64,000 nucleotides of DNA from Brevibacillus laterosporus. GTDB taxonomy: Bacteria; Bacillota; Bacilli; Brevibacillales; Brevibacillaceae. The translations under genes were made by a program, and so were the position numbers. A model generated the notes under the pieces. That model saw only the letters and a program-made list of their open reading frames with translations, ran no database searches and was not told the origin of the DNA. Where the stretch lies: contig CP033464.1 of NCBI GenBank assembly GCA_007833815.1, forward strand, positions 3,032,001 through 3,096,000, read 5' to 3'. Of this stretch, positions 22,469-31,845 are shown piece by piece (within the stretch, counting starts at the first letter, position 1; the number at the start of each line of letters is the position of its first letter).

Positions 22469-22579
22469 GAATTTTTGTATGAGCTTTTTGAAGAGGGCCC
22501 CAATTATTTTAGACTAGTTCTTTTTCACGCATGATCAGGAAGTGGTTACGTCATACTAGGGATAGGAGGTGGAGTAATA

Positions 22580-23758
22580 GTGAGATGGAATTTGGGCAAG
22601 TCCTACTCCGTTCATATAAAGGGGATACTCATGTCAGATTCGAAAACCAAATGGCTATGTCAACGATTAAAAGCAGGACATATTGCCATGATTAATCATA
22701 GAAATCTGGATGTTACAGCGGCGGAAGAACTGATTGCATCTCAAGTAAGAGCCGTTATTAATCTCGCCCCCTTTTTAACAGGAGATTTTTTGACAGAAGG
22801 AGCCGCACGCCTTTTACAAGCAAACATAGCACTTTTTGAGATCGATTCTGCAATGAATGTTGCTAGCGATATACAAGAATTTTTAGAAGGAGAACAAGTA
22901 GAGATTGTGAATAATTGCTTGTATGCAATTCCTTCTGAAAAACAAAAACAAACCAAGATTGCCTTACGTCCATTTCTAATGCTAGATTACGAAGCTAGAG
23001 CTCAGCAAGCTATAAATCATGAGCATAAATATTATAATCAATTTCTAGCTAATACGTTAACCTTTGCCGAACAAGAAAAAAACCTCTTTACGGACGAACT
23101 TCCACTTCTCCCTATTCGTTCATCGTTTACTAATCGCTTTGTGGTTTTGGTTAACCGTGGTCCCTCTGCGCAAGACGATCTTCAATCATTGGCCTTTTTT
23201 ATTAAGAAATGTCGCCCAATTCTACTTGCGGTTGATGGGGGAGCAGATGTCATCCTTCGTTGTGGTTGGACCCCCGATGTTATTCTAGGTGATTTAGACA
23301 GCGTTTCGGATCATGCTCTCTTTTCAGGAGCAGATATTATCCTGCATGCCTACCAAGATGGTACGGCGCCAGGGCGAAATCGGCTGGATAGGCTGGGAAT
23401 TCCTTATTATGAATTGCCTGCACCTGGTACGAGTGAAGATGTTGCTATGCTAGTTGCCTATCAAGGTCAGGCTACTCGAATTATTACAATAGGGAGTCAT
23501 ACCAGTATGCAAGATTTTTTGGAAAAAGGGAGAAAGGGAATGGCTAGTACTTTTATCATTCGTACTCGTATTGGGCATAAACTAATTGACGCAAAAGGAA
23601 TGCATTACTTGATACAGCAAAAAGAAAAGTTTAGACCTTCTGTGGGTACTGTAATAGCAAGTTCTCTGGGTTTGATCTCTTTGCTTCTATTCATGCATCC
23701 AACCATTCGAACTGTAGGACACATGCTCTGGTCGCATGTAAGTAGGGGAATGGTATGA
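22580..23758 (+). CDS. steA: SteA-like putative cytokinetic ring protein
   Basis: 392 residues from GTG 22580 (GGAGGTGG upstream). It has the SteA layout: an N-terminal domain (20-170, AGHIAMINHRNLDVTAAEEL), a thiamin-pyrophosphokinase-like central domain (about 185-330; VDGGADVILRCGWTPDVILGDLDSVS) and a C-terminal transmembrane helix (about 360-376). SteA-type proteins have been linked to the division ring in Actinobacteria; in Bacillales the same gene is widespread with unknown role. Its stop overlaps the next start by four bases, so it forms an operon with two glycan-lipid-type enzymes. Confidence 0.75.
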   Translation: MRWNLGKSYSVHIKGILMSDSKTKWLCQRLKAGHIAMINHRNLDVTAAEELIASQVRAVINLAPFLTGDFLTEGAARLLQANIALFEIDSAMNVASDIQEFLEGEQVEIVNNCLYAIPSEKQKQTKIALRPFLMLDYEARAQQAINHEHKYYNQFLANTLTFAEQEKNLFTDELPLLPIRSSFTNRFVVLVNRGPSAQDDLQSLAFFIKKCRPILLAVDGGADVILRCGWTPDVILGDLDSVSDHALFSGADIILHAYQDGTAPGRNRLDRLGIPYYELPAPGTSEDVAMLVAYQGQATRIITIGSHTSMQDFLEKGRKGMASTFIIRTRIGHKLIDAKGMHYLIQQKEKFRPSVGTVIASSLGLISLLLFMHPTIRTVGHMLWSHVSRGMV

Positions 23759-24435
23759 GAGTCAGCGCGATTATTCCTGCCTTCAACGAGCAACATTGGA
23801 TTGAGGGAACGGTTTCAACCTTGAGAGAATTAACCTTTATTCAAGAGCTCATTGTAGTCGATGACGGGAGCACTGATCAGACTGCCAAAATCGCAAGACC
23901 ATGGGTTGATCAGCTCATTAGAATGCCTGAGAACGTTGGCAAAGGAGTTGCTTTACAAGCAGGCTGGGAGAGAGCTTCTGGTGATATTGTCTTATTTCTC
24001 GATGCTGATTTACAAGGGAGTGCACGTGAGGTGGACAAACTACTCGCACCTGTCGCTAGAAATGAATGTGATATGGCAATTGCTATTTTACCGAAAGCTC
24101 CCCATAAGTCCGGATTTGGTTTGGTTAAGAGGCTGGCTGACCAGGGAATTGTACAGATAACCCAGCAGAAGCTACAAGCTCCTTTATCTGGGCAAAGAGC
24201 ATTAAGACGTGATTTGTTTTCCTGTGTTCGTTTTGTGGATTGTGGATTTGGGATTGAGGTAGCAATGACGATTGATATATTGCGAGCTGGATATCGAATC
24301 CAAGAAGTTCCGGTAGAATTTACACATCGTTATACAGCAAACAATATTCAGGGCTTTTTGCATAGGGGAAAAGAGTTCTGGCATGTGTACCGGACCCTTC
24401 AGCGCAAACGACGAGAGGAGGGGAATCATGAATAG
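23755..24435 (+). CDS. Family 2 glycosyltransferase
   Basis: 226 residues, GT-A fold: SAIIPAFNE at the N-terminus, IVVDDGSTDQT near 33, VGKGVALQAGWERASGD, FLDADLQG (DxD-type) near 80, and a C-terminal RYTANNIQGFLHRGKEFW helix. It should transfer a sugar from a nucleotide donor, probably to a lipid or polyprenyl acceptor at the membrane face; the acceptor is unknown. Operon with the SteA-like and MraY-like genes (4-base and 8-base overlaps). Confidence 0.85.
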   Translation: MRVSAIIPAFNEQHWIEGTVSTLRELTFIQELIVVDDGSTDQTAKIARPWVDQLIRMPENVGKGVALQAGWERASGDIVLFLDADLQGSAREVDKLLAPVARNECDMAIAILPKAPHKSGFGLVKRLADQGIVQITQQKLQAPLSGQRALRRDLFSCVRFVDCGFGIEVAMTIDILRAGYRIQEVPVEFTHRYTANNIQGFLHRGKEFWHVYRTLQRKRREEGNHE

Positions 24436-25363
24436 TAGCACCGTACTGCTATTATCCTGTATTGCTATAATGTTACCCTTGATCTTACACGATGTGTTCT
24501 TTCTACGAGGAGTTAAATTACTGGAAAAACACGAGATTGTCAGACTAAATTATCAAGAGGAAATGATACCAACAGGCTGCGGATGGTTTTTATTTTTTTA
24601 TATTACAAGTACATATGTGTTGCTATCTCTCTTATTTTTTGTGCGGCCTTCTTTAGACATTCCTTGGAAATTTGCCGTATTTTTTCTGTGTGGTTCTTTT
24701 GCTATTGCAGCGTTGGGCTGGCAGGACGATTGTACACACGATAAGTATATCAAGGGGTTCCGTGGACACTTGGGAGCGCTGGTTACAGAACGGAGAATGA
24801 CCAGTGGTTTTTTAAAGGCTTGGGCAGGGGGCAACATTTCTCTAATTATTTGTCTGGGTTTGTATGACACAGTATTTGAAGTTCTGTTCCATACCATTTT
24901 GCTTGCACTGTCGATCAACCTGATAAATCTGTTTGATCTACGTCCGGGAAGGGCAAGTAAGGTTTTTTTACTCTTATTTATCCTTGTGCTAGTAGCTACT
25001 CCGTTATTTAGCGTGCCGATTTCTTGGGTATTTGTTTATCCCATCATCAGTGCTACACTCCTGTTGTTTTATCATGATGCAAAACGAATGGTGATGCTAG
25101 GTGATACAGGCTCCAACTATCTGGGGTTTATTTTAGGGTACACCTTAATTTGCACCACTCCACTAAAAATAAAAATTGTCTTTTTCTTTGTGTTTCTCGT
25201 ATTGCATGTATTGGCGGAGCGTTATTCATTTACTACGTTTATTAGAGACCGACCACTTTTACACAAATTGGATCTGTTGGGCGGAAAAAAAGCCCCGCCT
25301 ATAGATAGCGAAGCTTCCTACTCATCCTCTTCGTCAGGATCTCGTTTCATAAAGCGGGGTTGA
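24428..25363 (+). CDS. MraY/WecA-like polyprenyl-phosphate sugar-1-phosphate transferase
   Basis: ATG 24428 behind GAGGAGGGG; 311 residues with about nine membrane helices. GWQDDCTHDKYIKGFRGHL has the Asp-Asp pair, NLINLFDLRPGRA replaces the usual NAxNLxDGLDG, and MLGDTGSNYLGF gives the last conserved Asp. The family moves a phospho-sugar to undecaprenyl phosphate. The altered DGLDG-like motif (lacking the second Asp-Gly) sets it apart from true MraY, so the substrate or activity may differ. Its end overlaps the convergent DUF2627 gene by 46 bases. Confidence 0.72.
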   Translation: MNSSTVLLLSCIAIMLPLILHDVFFLRGVKLLEKHEIVRLNYQEEMIPTGCGWFLFFYITSTYVLLSLLFFVRPSLDIPWKFAVFFLCGSFAIAALGWQDDCTHDKYIKGFRGHLGALVTERRMTSGFLKAWAGGNISLIICLGLYDTVFEVLFHTILLALSINLINLFDLRPGRASKVFLLLFILVLVATPLFSVPISWVFVYPIISATLLLFYHDAKRMVMLGDTGSNYLGFILGYTLICTTPLKIKIVFFFVFLVLHVLAERYSFTTFIRDRPLLHKLDLLGGKKAPPIDSEASYSSSSSGSRFIKRG

Positions 25364-25629
25364 ACGCGATTACGTTTACGGTCATGATGTAAAACAAACC
25401 CCCCGATAAACGCTACGGGCACTACAAATAACAAGGCCCCTAAAGTAAATGGACCCCACAAAAATTGATTGATATCGGGATTAAAGTATTGATATAGAGT
25501 ATCGCGCATCATTTTAAAGCCCCATCCCGCTATGACGGCAGGAATGACCATGATAAGCAATGCGACGATTCTTTGACTAAGCAACCAAGCCACATCCTTT
25601 TTGTAAAGGTTTGAATACTTTCTCATCAT
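25318..25629 (-). CDS. DUF2627 family membrane protein (YqzF-like)
   Basis: 103 residues with two helices (about 21-38 and 60-80) and an acidic/basic C-terminus (KRDPDEEDE). In Bacillus subtilis the DUF2627 gene yqzF is next to bkdR, and here too it is divergent from bkdR, which supports the assignment. Function unknown. Confidence 0.75.
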   Translation of the reverse strand: MMRKYSNLYKKDVAWLLSQRIVALLIMVIPAVIAGWGFKMMRDTLYQYFNPDINQFLWGPFTLGALLFVVPVAFIGGFVLHHDRKRNRVQPRFMKRDPDEEDE

Positions 25630-25729
25630 AAAACATCTGGGGGTGCTTGTCTAACCTACAAAATGCGATAAAATGTAAGTGGAAGATTCAGCCAAAGCAG
25701 CAAGCCTGAATGAAAGAGGTGGGTTTCGC

Positions 25730-27811
25730 ATGCATAAAATTATTGTAGTAGGGGCTGGAAAAGGTGGTACGCTGCTCATTCACTTGTTATTGCAAATGGA
25801 AGGTGTTGAGCTGATAGCTGTGATTGACCACAATGCTGACGCTCCAGGCATACAAGTAGCCAACTCTCTAGGCATTCAGGTGGGGAGCGATTATGTTCCT
25901 TATTTGGCTCGGGATGTGGATTTGATTTTCGAAGCAACTGGCGATCCCCACGCCTACGATGACATTTTAAAAAGAAAGCGCGATGAAACTGTCTTAATAC
26001 CAGGTAATTTTACGAGTATTATCATGAAGTTGATTAGAGAGCGAGAGAAGCTCATTCAGACCCTTCGCCAAAAACAACGAGAATATGATACCATGCTAAA
26101 TTCTACGCATGATGCTATTATTGCTGTCAATGAAGAGGGGCTGGTAACGATTTTCAATCGAGCCAGTGAAAAGCTGATGGGACGAACAAAGGATGAAGTT
26201 ATTGGTACACGGGCGGAACACACAATACCCAATACACGTTTGCATTGTGTTCTTACATCTGGTCAGCCGGAGATTAATCAGGAGCAGGCTTTAACGAAGG
26301 ACACGCGCATTATTACCAATCGGGTACCTGTGCGAAATGATGCTGGGGATGTGGTCGGGGCTGTCTCTATCTTCCGAGATATTACGGAAATCATAGCATT
26401 ACTTGAAGAGGTAACGGATCTCAAAGAATTGCAAAGCTTATTGCAAGGAATTTTGCACTCATCTGACGAGGCGATTTCCGTTGTGGATGGCGATGGTATA
26501 GGGCTATTAATCAATCCTGCCTATACGCGCATTACTGGCATGACTCCCGATGATGTGATCGGCAAACCAGCCACGGTGGATATTTCTGAAGGAGAGAGCA
26601 TGCATATGCAAGTACTTCGGACGAAAAAACCAGTTCGAGGTGTTCGCATGAAGTTAGGGCCGATGCGTAAAGATGTCGTGGTAAACGTTGCACCAGTGTT
26701 GGTGAATGGGGAATTACGCGGTAGTGTAGGCGTTATTCATGACATATCCGAATTTAAGACCTTATCAGAAGAATTAGAGACGGCTAAAAGGATTATCCGT
26801 ACACTGGAAGCCAAGTATACTTTCGATGATATTATTGGGGATAGTGAACCGATGAAAGGGGCTATCGAACAGGCTAAGCTGGCTGCCATGACTCCAGCTA
26901 CTGTCATTCTGCGTGGAGAATCAGGGACAGGTAAAGAGTTGTTTGCCCATGCTATTCACAACGGAAGCTCACGTAAGTATAATCAATTTATTCGAGTCAA
27001 TTGTGCATCCTTATCAGAGACGCTGTTGGAAAGTGAACTGTTTGGCTATGAAGAGGGAGCCTTCACTGGTGCTAAACGGGGTGGCAAACGTGGACTATTT
27101 GAAGAAGCAAGTGGAGGTACCATTTTTTTAGATGAGATTGGCGAGTTATCTATGGGTATGCAAGCTAAACTTTTGCGTGTATTACAGGAAAAAGAGATTA
27201 TCCGGGTTGGTGGTACTAAAGCAATTCCTATCGATGTTCGCATTATTGCAGCTACGCATGTACATATGGAAACGGCCATCCAAGCCGGCAAATTTCGAGA
27301 AGATTTATATTATCGCTTGCATGTGCTACCGATTTATATTCCCCCCTTGCGTCAACGACAAGAGGATTTGGAACCGCTTGCTATCTTTTTGTTGCAAAAA
27401 TTCAATCTTGAGTATGGTCGTCATGTTCAGCATATCAACAAATCAACACTGGATGGGCTAAAAGGGTATCGTTGGCCAGGTAACGTTCGTGAGCTTGAAA
27501 ATATTTTGGGACGAGCTATTATTCACATGAAATTTACTGAAGTCGAGATCATGCCACATCATTTGCCACCCTTGGAACGCACTCATGTTCCGCAAGGTGA
27601 GTCAACGCAGCAAAAGCCAGCTAGTAGGGAGAATAGAACCTTAAAACAAGCTGTCGAAGAAGCAGAAAAACAATGTATTTTACAAGAGTTACAAAAGGCA
27701 AAAGGCAATCGAACGGAAGCAGCTAAGCAATTAGGTGTATCATTACGTAATCTGTATTATAAAATGGAGAAACTAGGCATTTTAGAAACGAATCCACAAG
27801 AAGGTTTGTGA
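25730..27811 (+). CDS. bkdR: Sigma-54-dependent transcriptional activator BkdR
   Basis: ATG 25730 follows AGAGGTGGG; an in-frame GTG at 25679 is less likely. 693 residues: N-terminal Rossmann-like domain (VVGAGKGGT), two PAS domains (about 110-220 and 235-350), AAA+ sigma-54 interaction domain (Walker A GESGTGKE near 396, GAFTGA near 443, Walker B FLDEIGEL near 465) and a C-terminal Fis-type helix-turn-helix. It should hydrolyse ATP to open sigma-54 promoters, here the one at 27931 before bcd. The N-terminal dinucleotide-binding-like domain could sense a metabolite, an inference. Confidence 0.93.
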   Translation: MHKIIVVGAGKGGTLLIHLLLQMEGVELIAVIDHNADAPGIQVANSLGIQVGSDYVPYLARDVDLIFEATGDPHAYDDILKRKRDETVLIPGNFTSIIMKLIREREKLIQTLRQKQREYDTMLNSTHDAIIAVNEEGLVTIFNRASEKLMGRTKDEVIGTRAEHTIPNTRLHCVLTSGQPEINQEQALTKDTRIITNRVPVRNDAGDVVGAVSIFRDITEIIALLEEVTDLKELQSLLQGILHSSDEAISVVDGDGIGLLINPAYTRITGMTPDDVIGKPATVDISEGESMHMQVLRTKKPVRGVRMKLGPMRKDVVVNVAPVLVNGELRGSVGVIHDISEFKTLSEELETAKRIIRTLEAKYTFDDIIGDSEPMKGAIEQAKLAAMTPATVILRGESGTGKELFAHAIHNGSSRKYNQFIRVNCASLSETLLESELFGYEEGAFTGAKRGGKRGLFEEASGGTIFLDEIGELSMGMQAKLLRVLQEKEIIRVGGTKAIPIDVRIIAATHVHMETAIQAGKFREDLYYRLHVLPIYIPPLRQRQEDLEPLAIFLLQKFNLEYGRHVQHINKSTLDGLKGYRWPGNVRELENILGRAIIHMKFTEVEIMPHHLPPLERTHVPQGESTQQKPASRENRTLKQAVEEAEKQCILQELQKAKGNRTEAAKQLGVSLRNLYYKMEKLGILETNPQEGL

Positions 27812-27816
27812 ATATC

Positions 27817-27858
27817 TGCAAAATTTTGCGTGCAAAGGATTGCAAAGTTATGCAAAAT
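27817..27858 (+). promoter_or_regulatory. Upstream activating sequence: phased TGCAAA repeats
   Basis: TGCAAA occurs at 27817, 27831, 27841 and 27851; the first is part of the perfect palindrome GCAAAATTTTGC (27818-27829). Spacings of 14, 10 and 10 bp put the last three on one DNA face. They lie 75-110 bp upstream of the sigma-54 promoter, the right place for BkdR binding. Confidence 0.6.
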
Positions 27859-27930
27859 ATTTCATCATAGAGAAAGTGAAACCGTGTTGTTCACATCCTC
27901 TCCACCAATTGTTCACAATCATCTTATGGG

Positions 27931-27948
27931 TTGGCATGCTTATTGCTT
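27931..27948 (+). promoter_or_regulatory. Sigma-54 (-24/-12) promoter of bcd-bkd operon
   Basis: TTGGCATGCTTATTGCTT matches TGGCAC-N5-TTGC with the conserved GG and GC at correct spacing. It is about 105 bp before bcd and just downstream of the BkdR gene and its candidate binding repeats. Confidence 0.85.
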
Positions 27949-28052
27949 TAGTAAGTAGGTAGGTTGTGTAAGCGAATTCAAGAAATGACAACAAACCCCA
28001 AAAATCGTTATACAAAAATCGTTATAGAATAGAAACAGCAGGAGGGCTACTC

Positions 28053-29144
28053 ATGAAAATCTTTGATTATCTGCAAAAATACGATTACGAACAATTGGTG
28101 CTTTGCCAGGATGAAACTTCCGGATTAAAAGCAATTATTGTGATTCATGATACAACGCTTGGACCAGCTTTGGGTGGTACTCGTATGTGGATGTACAATT
28201 CTGAAGAAGAGGCAATTGAGGATGCGCTTCGTTTGTCTCGTGGTATGACGTACAAAGCTGCAGCAGCAGGACTTAATTTGGGTGGCGGAAAAGCGGTTAT
28301 CATTGGCGATCCGCGTAAAGATAAGAGCGAAGAATTATTCCGTGCGTTTGGTCGTTTCGTTCAAGGTTTAAACGGACGTTATATCACGGCTGAGGATGTA
28401 GGCACGACTGTAGCTGACATGGATTTAATTTATCAAGAAACAAATTATGTAACAGGTGTATCTCCAGCATTTGGATCTGGTGGTAATCCTTCTCCAGTAA
28501 CGGCGTACGGTGTTTATCGTGGGATGAAAGCAGCGGCAAAACGCGGCTTTGGTCATGATGATCTCTCCGGTAAAACGATTGCTGTTCAAGGGGTAGGTAA
28601 CGTTGCTTACAACTTGTGCCGCTATTTGCATGAAGAAGGGGCAAACCTGATTGTAACAGATATTAACATGGAAAATGTTCAACGCGCGGTAGTAGACTTT
28701 GGTGCGAAAGCGGTAGGAGTCAATGAAATCTTTGGCGTTGAATGTGATATCTTCTCTCCTTGCGCACTGGGCGCAATCATCAATGATGACACGATTCCGC
28801 AATTCAAAGCGAAAGTAATTGCGGGAGCGGCTAATAACCAGTTGAAGGAAGAACGCCACGGTGACACTATTCAGGAAATGGGCATCGTCTATGCGCCTGA
28901 CTATGTAATTAACGCAGGTGGTGTCATCAACGTAGCGGATGAATTGCATGGATACAACCGCGAACGTGCGATGAAAAAAGTAGAAACCATTTACGATAAC
29001 ATGAACCGCGTGTTTGAAATTGCCGATCGCGATAATATTCCAACATACAAAGCGGCTGACCGTATGGCAGAAGAGCGTATTGCGCGTTTAGCAAAATCTC
29101 GTAACACGTTTTTGCGTGATCCAAAATCAAACTTGCCAAAGTAA
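28053..29144 (+). CDS. bcd: Leucine (branched-chain amino acid) dehydrogenase
   Basis: 363 residues, full length for leucine dehydrogenase. Visible: PALGGTRMW, the catalytic-lysine region [18 protein letters not shown], a Rossmann NAD site [12 protein letters not shown] near 180, and [11 protein letters not shown]. It oxidatively deaminates Leu, Ile and Val to 2-oxo acids with NAD+, feeding the branched-chain oxo-acid dehydrogenase encoded downstream. AGGAGGG precedes the ATG. Driven by the sigma-54 promoter at 27931. Confidence 0.95.
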   Translation: MKIFDYLQKYDYEQLVLCQDETSGLKAIIVIHDTTLGPALGGTRMWMYNSEEEAIEDALRLSRGMTYKAAAAGLNLGGGKAVIIGDPRKDKSEELFRAFGRFVQGLNGRYITAEDVGTTVADMDLIYQETNYVTGVSPAFGSGGNPSPVTAYGVYRGMKAAAKRGFGHDDLSGKTIAVQGVGNVAYNLCRYLHEEGANLIVTDINMENVQRAVVDFGAKAVGVNEIFGVECDIFSPCALGAIINDDTIPQFKAKVIAGAANNQLKEERHGDTIQEMGIVYAPDYVINAGGVINVADELHGYNRERAMKKVETIYDNMNRVFEIADRDNIPTYKAADRMAEERIARLAKSRNTFLRDPKSNLPK

Positions 29145-29167
29145 GAATCACTTGACTGAAAAAAGCA

Positions 29168-29224
29168 TTGGTAGTACGGTAGTGCAAGAATGTTTATTGA
29201 TTCTTGTACTGCCTACACTACCTA
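29168..29224 (+). promoter_or_regulatory. Long hairpin between bcd and lpdV
   Basis: GGTAGT, GGTAGT and CAAGAAT on the left arm pair in order with ATTCTTG, ACTGCC and ACTACC on the right arm around GTTTATTG. There is no T-run, so it is not a classical terminator; it may stabilise or process the mRNA, or attenuate expression between bcd and the bkd dehydrogenase genes. 29,225-29,394 also holds a TATAAT (29338) that could start a separate transcript. Confidence 0.5.
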
Positions 29225-29400
29225 CTTCATGCCAAAAACGTTATAACTAGAAGGCAGAACAAATGAGTAAAGAGTAGGAGTTGGACCATTTATTGACACA
29301 TCCAGCTCCTTTTTTAGTACCAGGTCATGGAATGTGGTATAATGTGTCTCGGTAAGGCAAAAGCAACACACAGCTACTACAGGGTAAAGGAGATGTGAAC

Positions 29401-30822
29401 ATGTCCCAAGAATTTGATCTTGTCGTGCTTGGTGGAGGAATTGGCGGCTATGTGGCGGCGATCCGTGCCACACAATTAGGCATGTCGGTTGCCATCGTAG
29501 AAAAAGATAAAATGGGTGGAACGTGTCTGCACCGCGGATGCATACCTTCCAAAGCATTATTGCGTAGCGCCGAGGTTTTTGCCACGATCAAGGAAAGTGA
29601 GAAATACGGGGTACGTACGGGGAGTGTTGAGCTAGATTTTGGACTGGTCCAACAACGTAAACGCTCGATTACAGATCAGTTGCATAAAGGCGTAGAATAC
29701 TTGATGAATAAAGGAAAAATCAAAATATATCAAGGATTTGGTCGTGTGATGGGACCAAGCATTTTTTCTCCGCAAGCGGGTGCTGTACGCATCGAGACAG
29801 CGGATGGTGAACAAGAAATTATCGTTCCTCGCTTTTTATTGATTGCGACTGGTTCTAGACCGCGATTGTTACCAGGCCTAAACATAGATGGGATACATAT
29901 AATGACGAGTGACGAAGCGTTGGAAATGGAGCAATTACCAGCCTCCATGATCATCGTTGGCGGTGGTGTTATTGGTATCGAATGGGCTTCTTTGTTAAGT
30001 GATTTTGGTGTGGATGTGACCGTAATTGAGTACGGGGATCGCATTTTGCCAACTGAAGATGCTGATATCAGTAAGGAATTAACCCGCATACTTAAAAAAC
30101 GGAAAGTAAAAATAGTGACAAATGCAAAAGTGATGTCTGAAAGTGCTCATACGGCAGAAGGTCAAGTAAGTGTACAAGCGGAAGTAAATGGGGGCATGCA
30201 AACCTTTACGGCTGAAAAAATGCTCTTGTCTGTCGGACGTCAAGCTAATGTAGAGAATCTAGGCATAGAAGCAACGGAGATTAATGTAGAGAAGGGTCAA
30301 ATTGTCGTGAATGCTACTTATCAAACAGCTGAACCGCATATTTATGCAGTAGGAGATGTGATCGGTGGGATTCAATTGGCGCACGTAGCTGCTCACGAAG
30401 GCATTTTGGCAGTTGAACATATGAATAACCACTTAATTGAGCCGCTTGATCCGACGAAGGTCTCTAAATGCACCTACAGTCGTCCCGAAGTAGCAAGTGT
30501 GGGTCTAAGTGAGACAGAGGCTAAGCAACAAGGCTATAGTGTTAAAACAGGGAAATTTAGTTTTAAATCATTAGGAAAAGCATTGGTTTTTGGAGAAAAC
30601 GATGGCTTTGTTAAACTGGTTGTCGATGAGAAAACCAATGATGTACTTGGTGTTCACATGATTGGACCGCATGTTACTGAAATGATTTCAGAAGGAGCGT
30701 TAGCGCGCGTACTTGATGCGACCCCTTGGGAGATCGCCCATACGATTCATCCGCATCCGACTTTGTCAGAAGCCTTTGCGGAAGCGGCTCTGGATGTTGA
30801 AGGTCTAGCTATTCATTCTTAA
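29401..30822 (+). CDS. lpdV: Dihydrolipoyl dehydrogenase (E3) of branched-chain complex
   Basis: 473 residues from ATG 29401 (AAAGGAG nine bases upstream). FAD site GGGIGGYVAA, redox disulfide GTCLHRGCIPSK, NAD site GGGVIGIEWA and the C-terminal His-Glu dyad region HPHPTLSEAF are all present. It reoxidises the lipoyl arm of BkdB, passing electrons to NAD+. Order lpdV-bkdAA-bkdAB-bkdB is as in Bacillus. The intergenic distance to bkdAA is 18 bases. Confidence 0.93.
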   Translation: MSQEFDLVVLGGGIGGYVAAIRATQLGMSVAIVEKDKMGGTCLHRGCIPSKALLRSAEVFATIKESEKYGVRTGSVELDFGLVQQRKRSITDQLHKGVEYLMNKGKIKIYQGFGRVMGPSIFSPQAGAVRIETADGEQEIIVPRFLLIATGSRPRLLPGLNIDGIHIMTSDEALEMEQLPASMIIVGGGVIGIEWASLLSDFGVDVTVIEYGDRILPTEDADISKELTRILKKRKVKIVTNAKVMSESAHTAEGQVSVQAEVNGGMQTFTAEKMLLSVGRQANVENLGIEATEINVEKGQIVVNATYQTAEPHIYAVGDVIGGIQLAHVAAHEGILAVEHMNNHLIEPLDPTKVSKCTYSRPEVASVGLSETEAKQQGYSVKTGKFSFKSLGKALVFGENDGFVKLVVDEKTNDVLGVHMIGPHVTEMISEGALARVLDATPWEIAHTIHPHPTLSEAFAEAALDVEGLAIHS

Positions 30823-30840
30823 ATGCAGGGAGGAAACCTC

Positions 30841-31833
30841 ATGACAAACAATCGTCATCAGGCTGTGGGTTTAACCGATGAACAAGTGATGGAAATGTAT
30901 CGTTTCATGCTCTTGTCGAGAAGAGTGGATGAGCGTTTATGGCTGTTAAACCGTGCTGGGAAAGTTCCATTCGTTATTTCCTGCCAAGGTCAAGAAGCCG
31001 CTCAGGTTGGGGCCGCTTTTGCTTTTGATAAACAGAAGGATTATTTATGCCCGTACTATCGTGATTTTGGAGCGGTTATGGTCTTTGGTCAAACAGCTCG
31101 TGACACGTTGCTGTCTGCTTTTGCAAAAGCTGAGGACCCAAACAGTGGTGGTCGTCAAATGCCAGGTCATTTTGGTGGCAAGAAGTATCGTATTCTAACA
31201 GGATCTAGTCCGGTTACCACACAAGTGCCACATGCTGTAGGAATTGCTTTGGCAGGTCGAATGACGGGTGAAAATCATGCCGTTTTCACTTCTTTTGGGG
31301 AAGGTTCTAGCAACCAAGGTGATTTCCATGAAGCAGCTAACTTTGCGGGTGTTCACAAATTGCCGGTTATTTTCTTCTGTGAAAACAATAAGTATGCCAT
31401 TTCTGTACCATTGAAAAAGCAATTGGCTTGCGAAAGTGTGGCAGATCGGGCTATCGGTTATGGATTCCCTGGGGTTAGCGTAGATGGTAACGATCCTATT
31501 GAGGTTTATCGTGTGATGAAAGAAGCGGTTGATCGAGCAAAAGCTGGAGAAGGTCCTACTTTGGTGGAGGCTGTAACCTATCGTCTTGTGCCTCATTCAA
31601 GTGACGATGATGATCGCGTATACCGTGACCGTGGAGAAGTGGACGAAGCGAAAAAGCAAGATCCAATCATTACCTTTGCCCAGTATTTAAAAGAGGTAGG
31701 CCTCTTAACGGATGAGTCAGAGTCCGCTCTTTCTAGCGAAGTGCAGGCAATCGTGGATGAAGCAACGGAATACGCAGAACAAGCATCATATCCAGCGCCA
31801 GAATCTACATTGACGCACGTATACGGATCGTAA
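30841..31833 (+). CDS. bkdAA: 2-oxoisovalerate dehydrogenase E1 alpha
   Basis: 330 residues from ATG 30841 (AGGGAGGAAACCTC before it; the ATG at 30823 lacks a binding site). Thiamin diphosphate motif GEGSSNQGDFHEAANFAGV...ENNKYAIS (the GDG-like start to NN end) is near 152-185, and the phosphorylation-loop-like HSSDDDDRVY near 258. With BkdAB it decarboxylates branched 2-oxo acids and transfers the acyl group to lipoate on BkdB. Confidence 0.93.
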   Translation: MTNNRHQAVGLTDEQVMEMYRFMLLSRRVDERLWLLNRAGKVPFVISCQGQEAAQVGAAFAFDKQKDYLCPYYRDFGAVMVFGQTARDTLLSAFAKAEDPNSGGRQMPGHFGGKKYRILTGSSPVTTQVPHAVGIALAGRMTGENHAVFTSFGEGSSNQGDFHEAANFAGVHKLPVIFFCENNKYAISVPLKKQLACESVADRAIGYGFPGVSVDGNDPIEVYRVMKEAVDRAKAGEGPTLVEAVTYRLVPHSSDDDDRVYRDRGEVDEAKKQDPIITFAQYLKEVGLLTDESESALSSEVQAIVDEATEYAEQASYPAPESTLTHVYGS

Positions 31834-31845
31834 GGGGGAGTTAAG

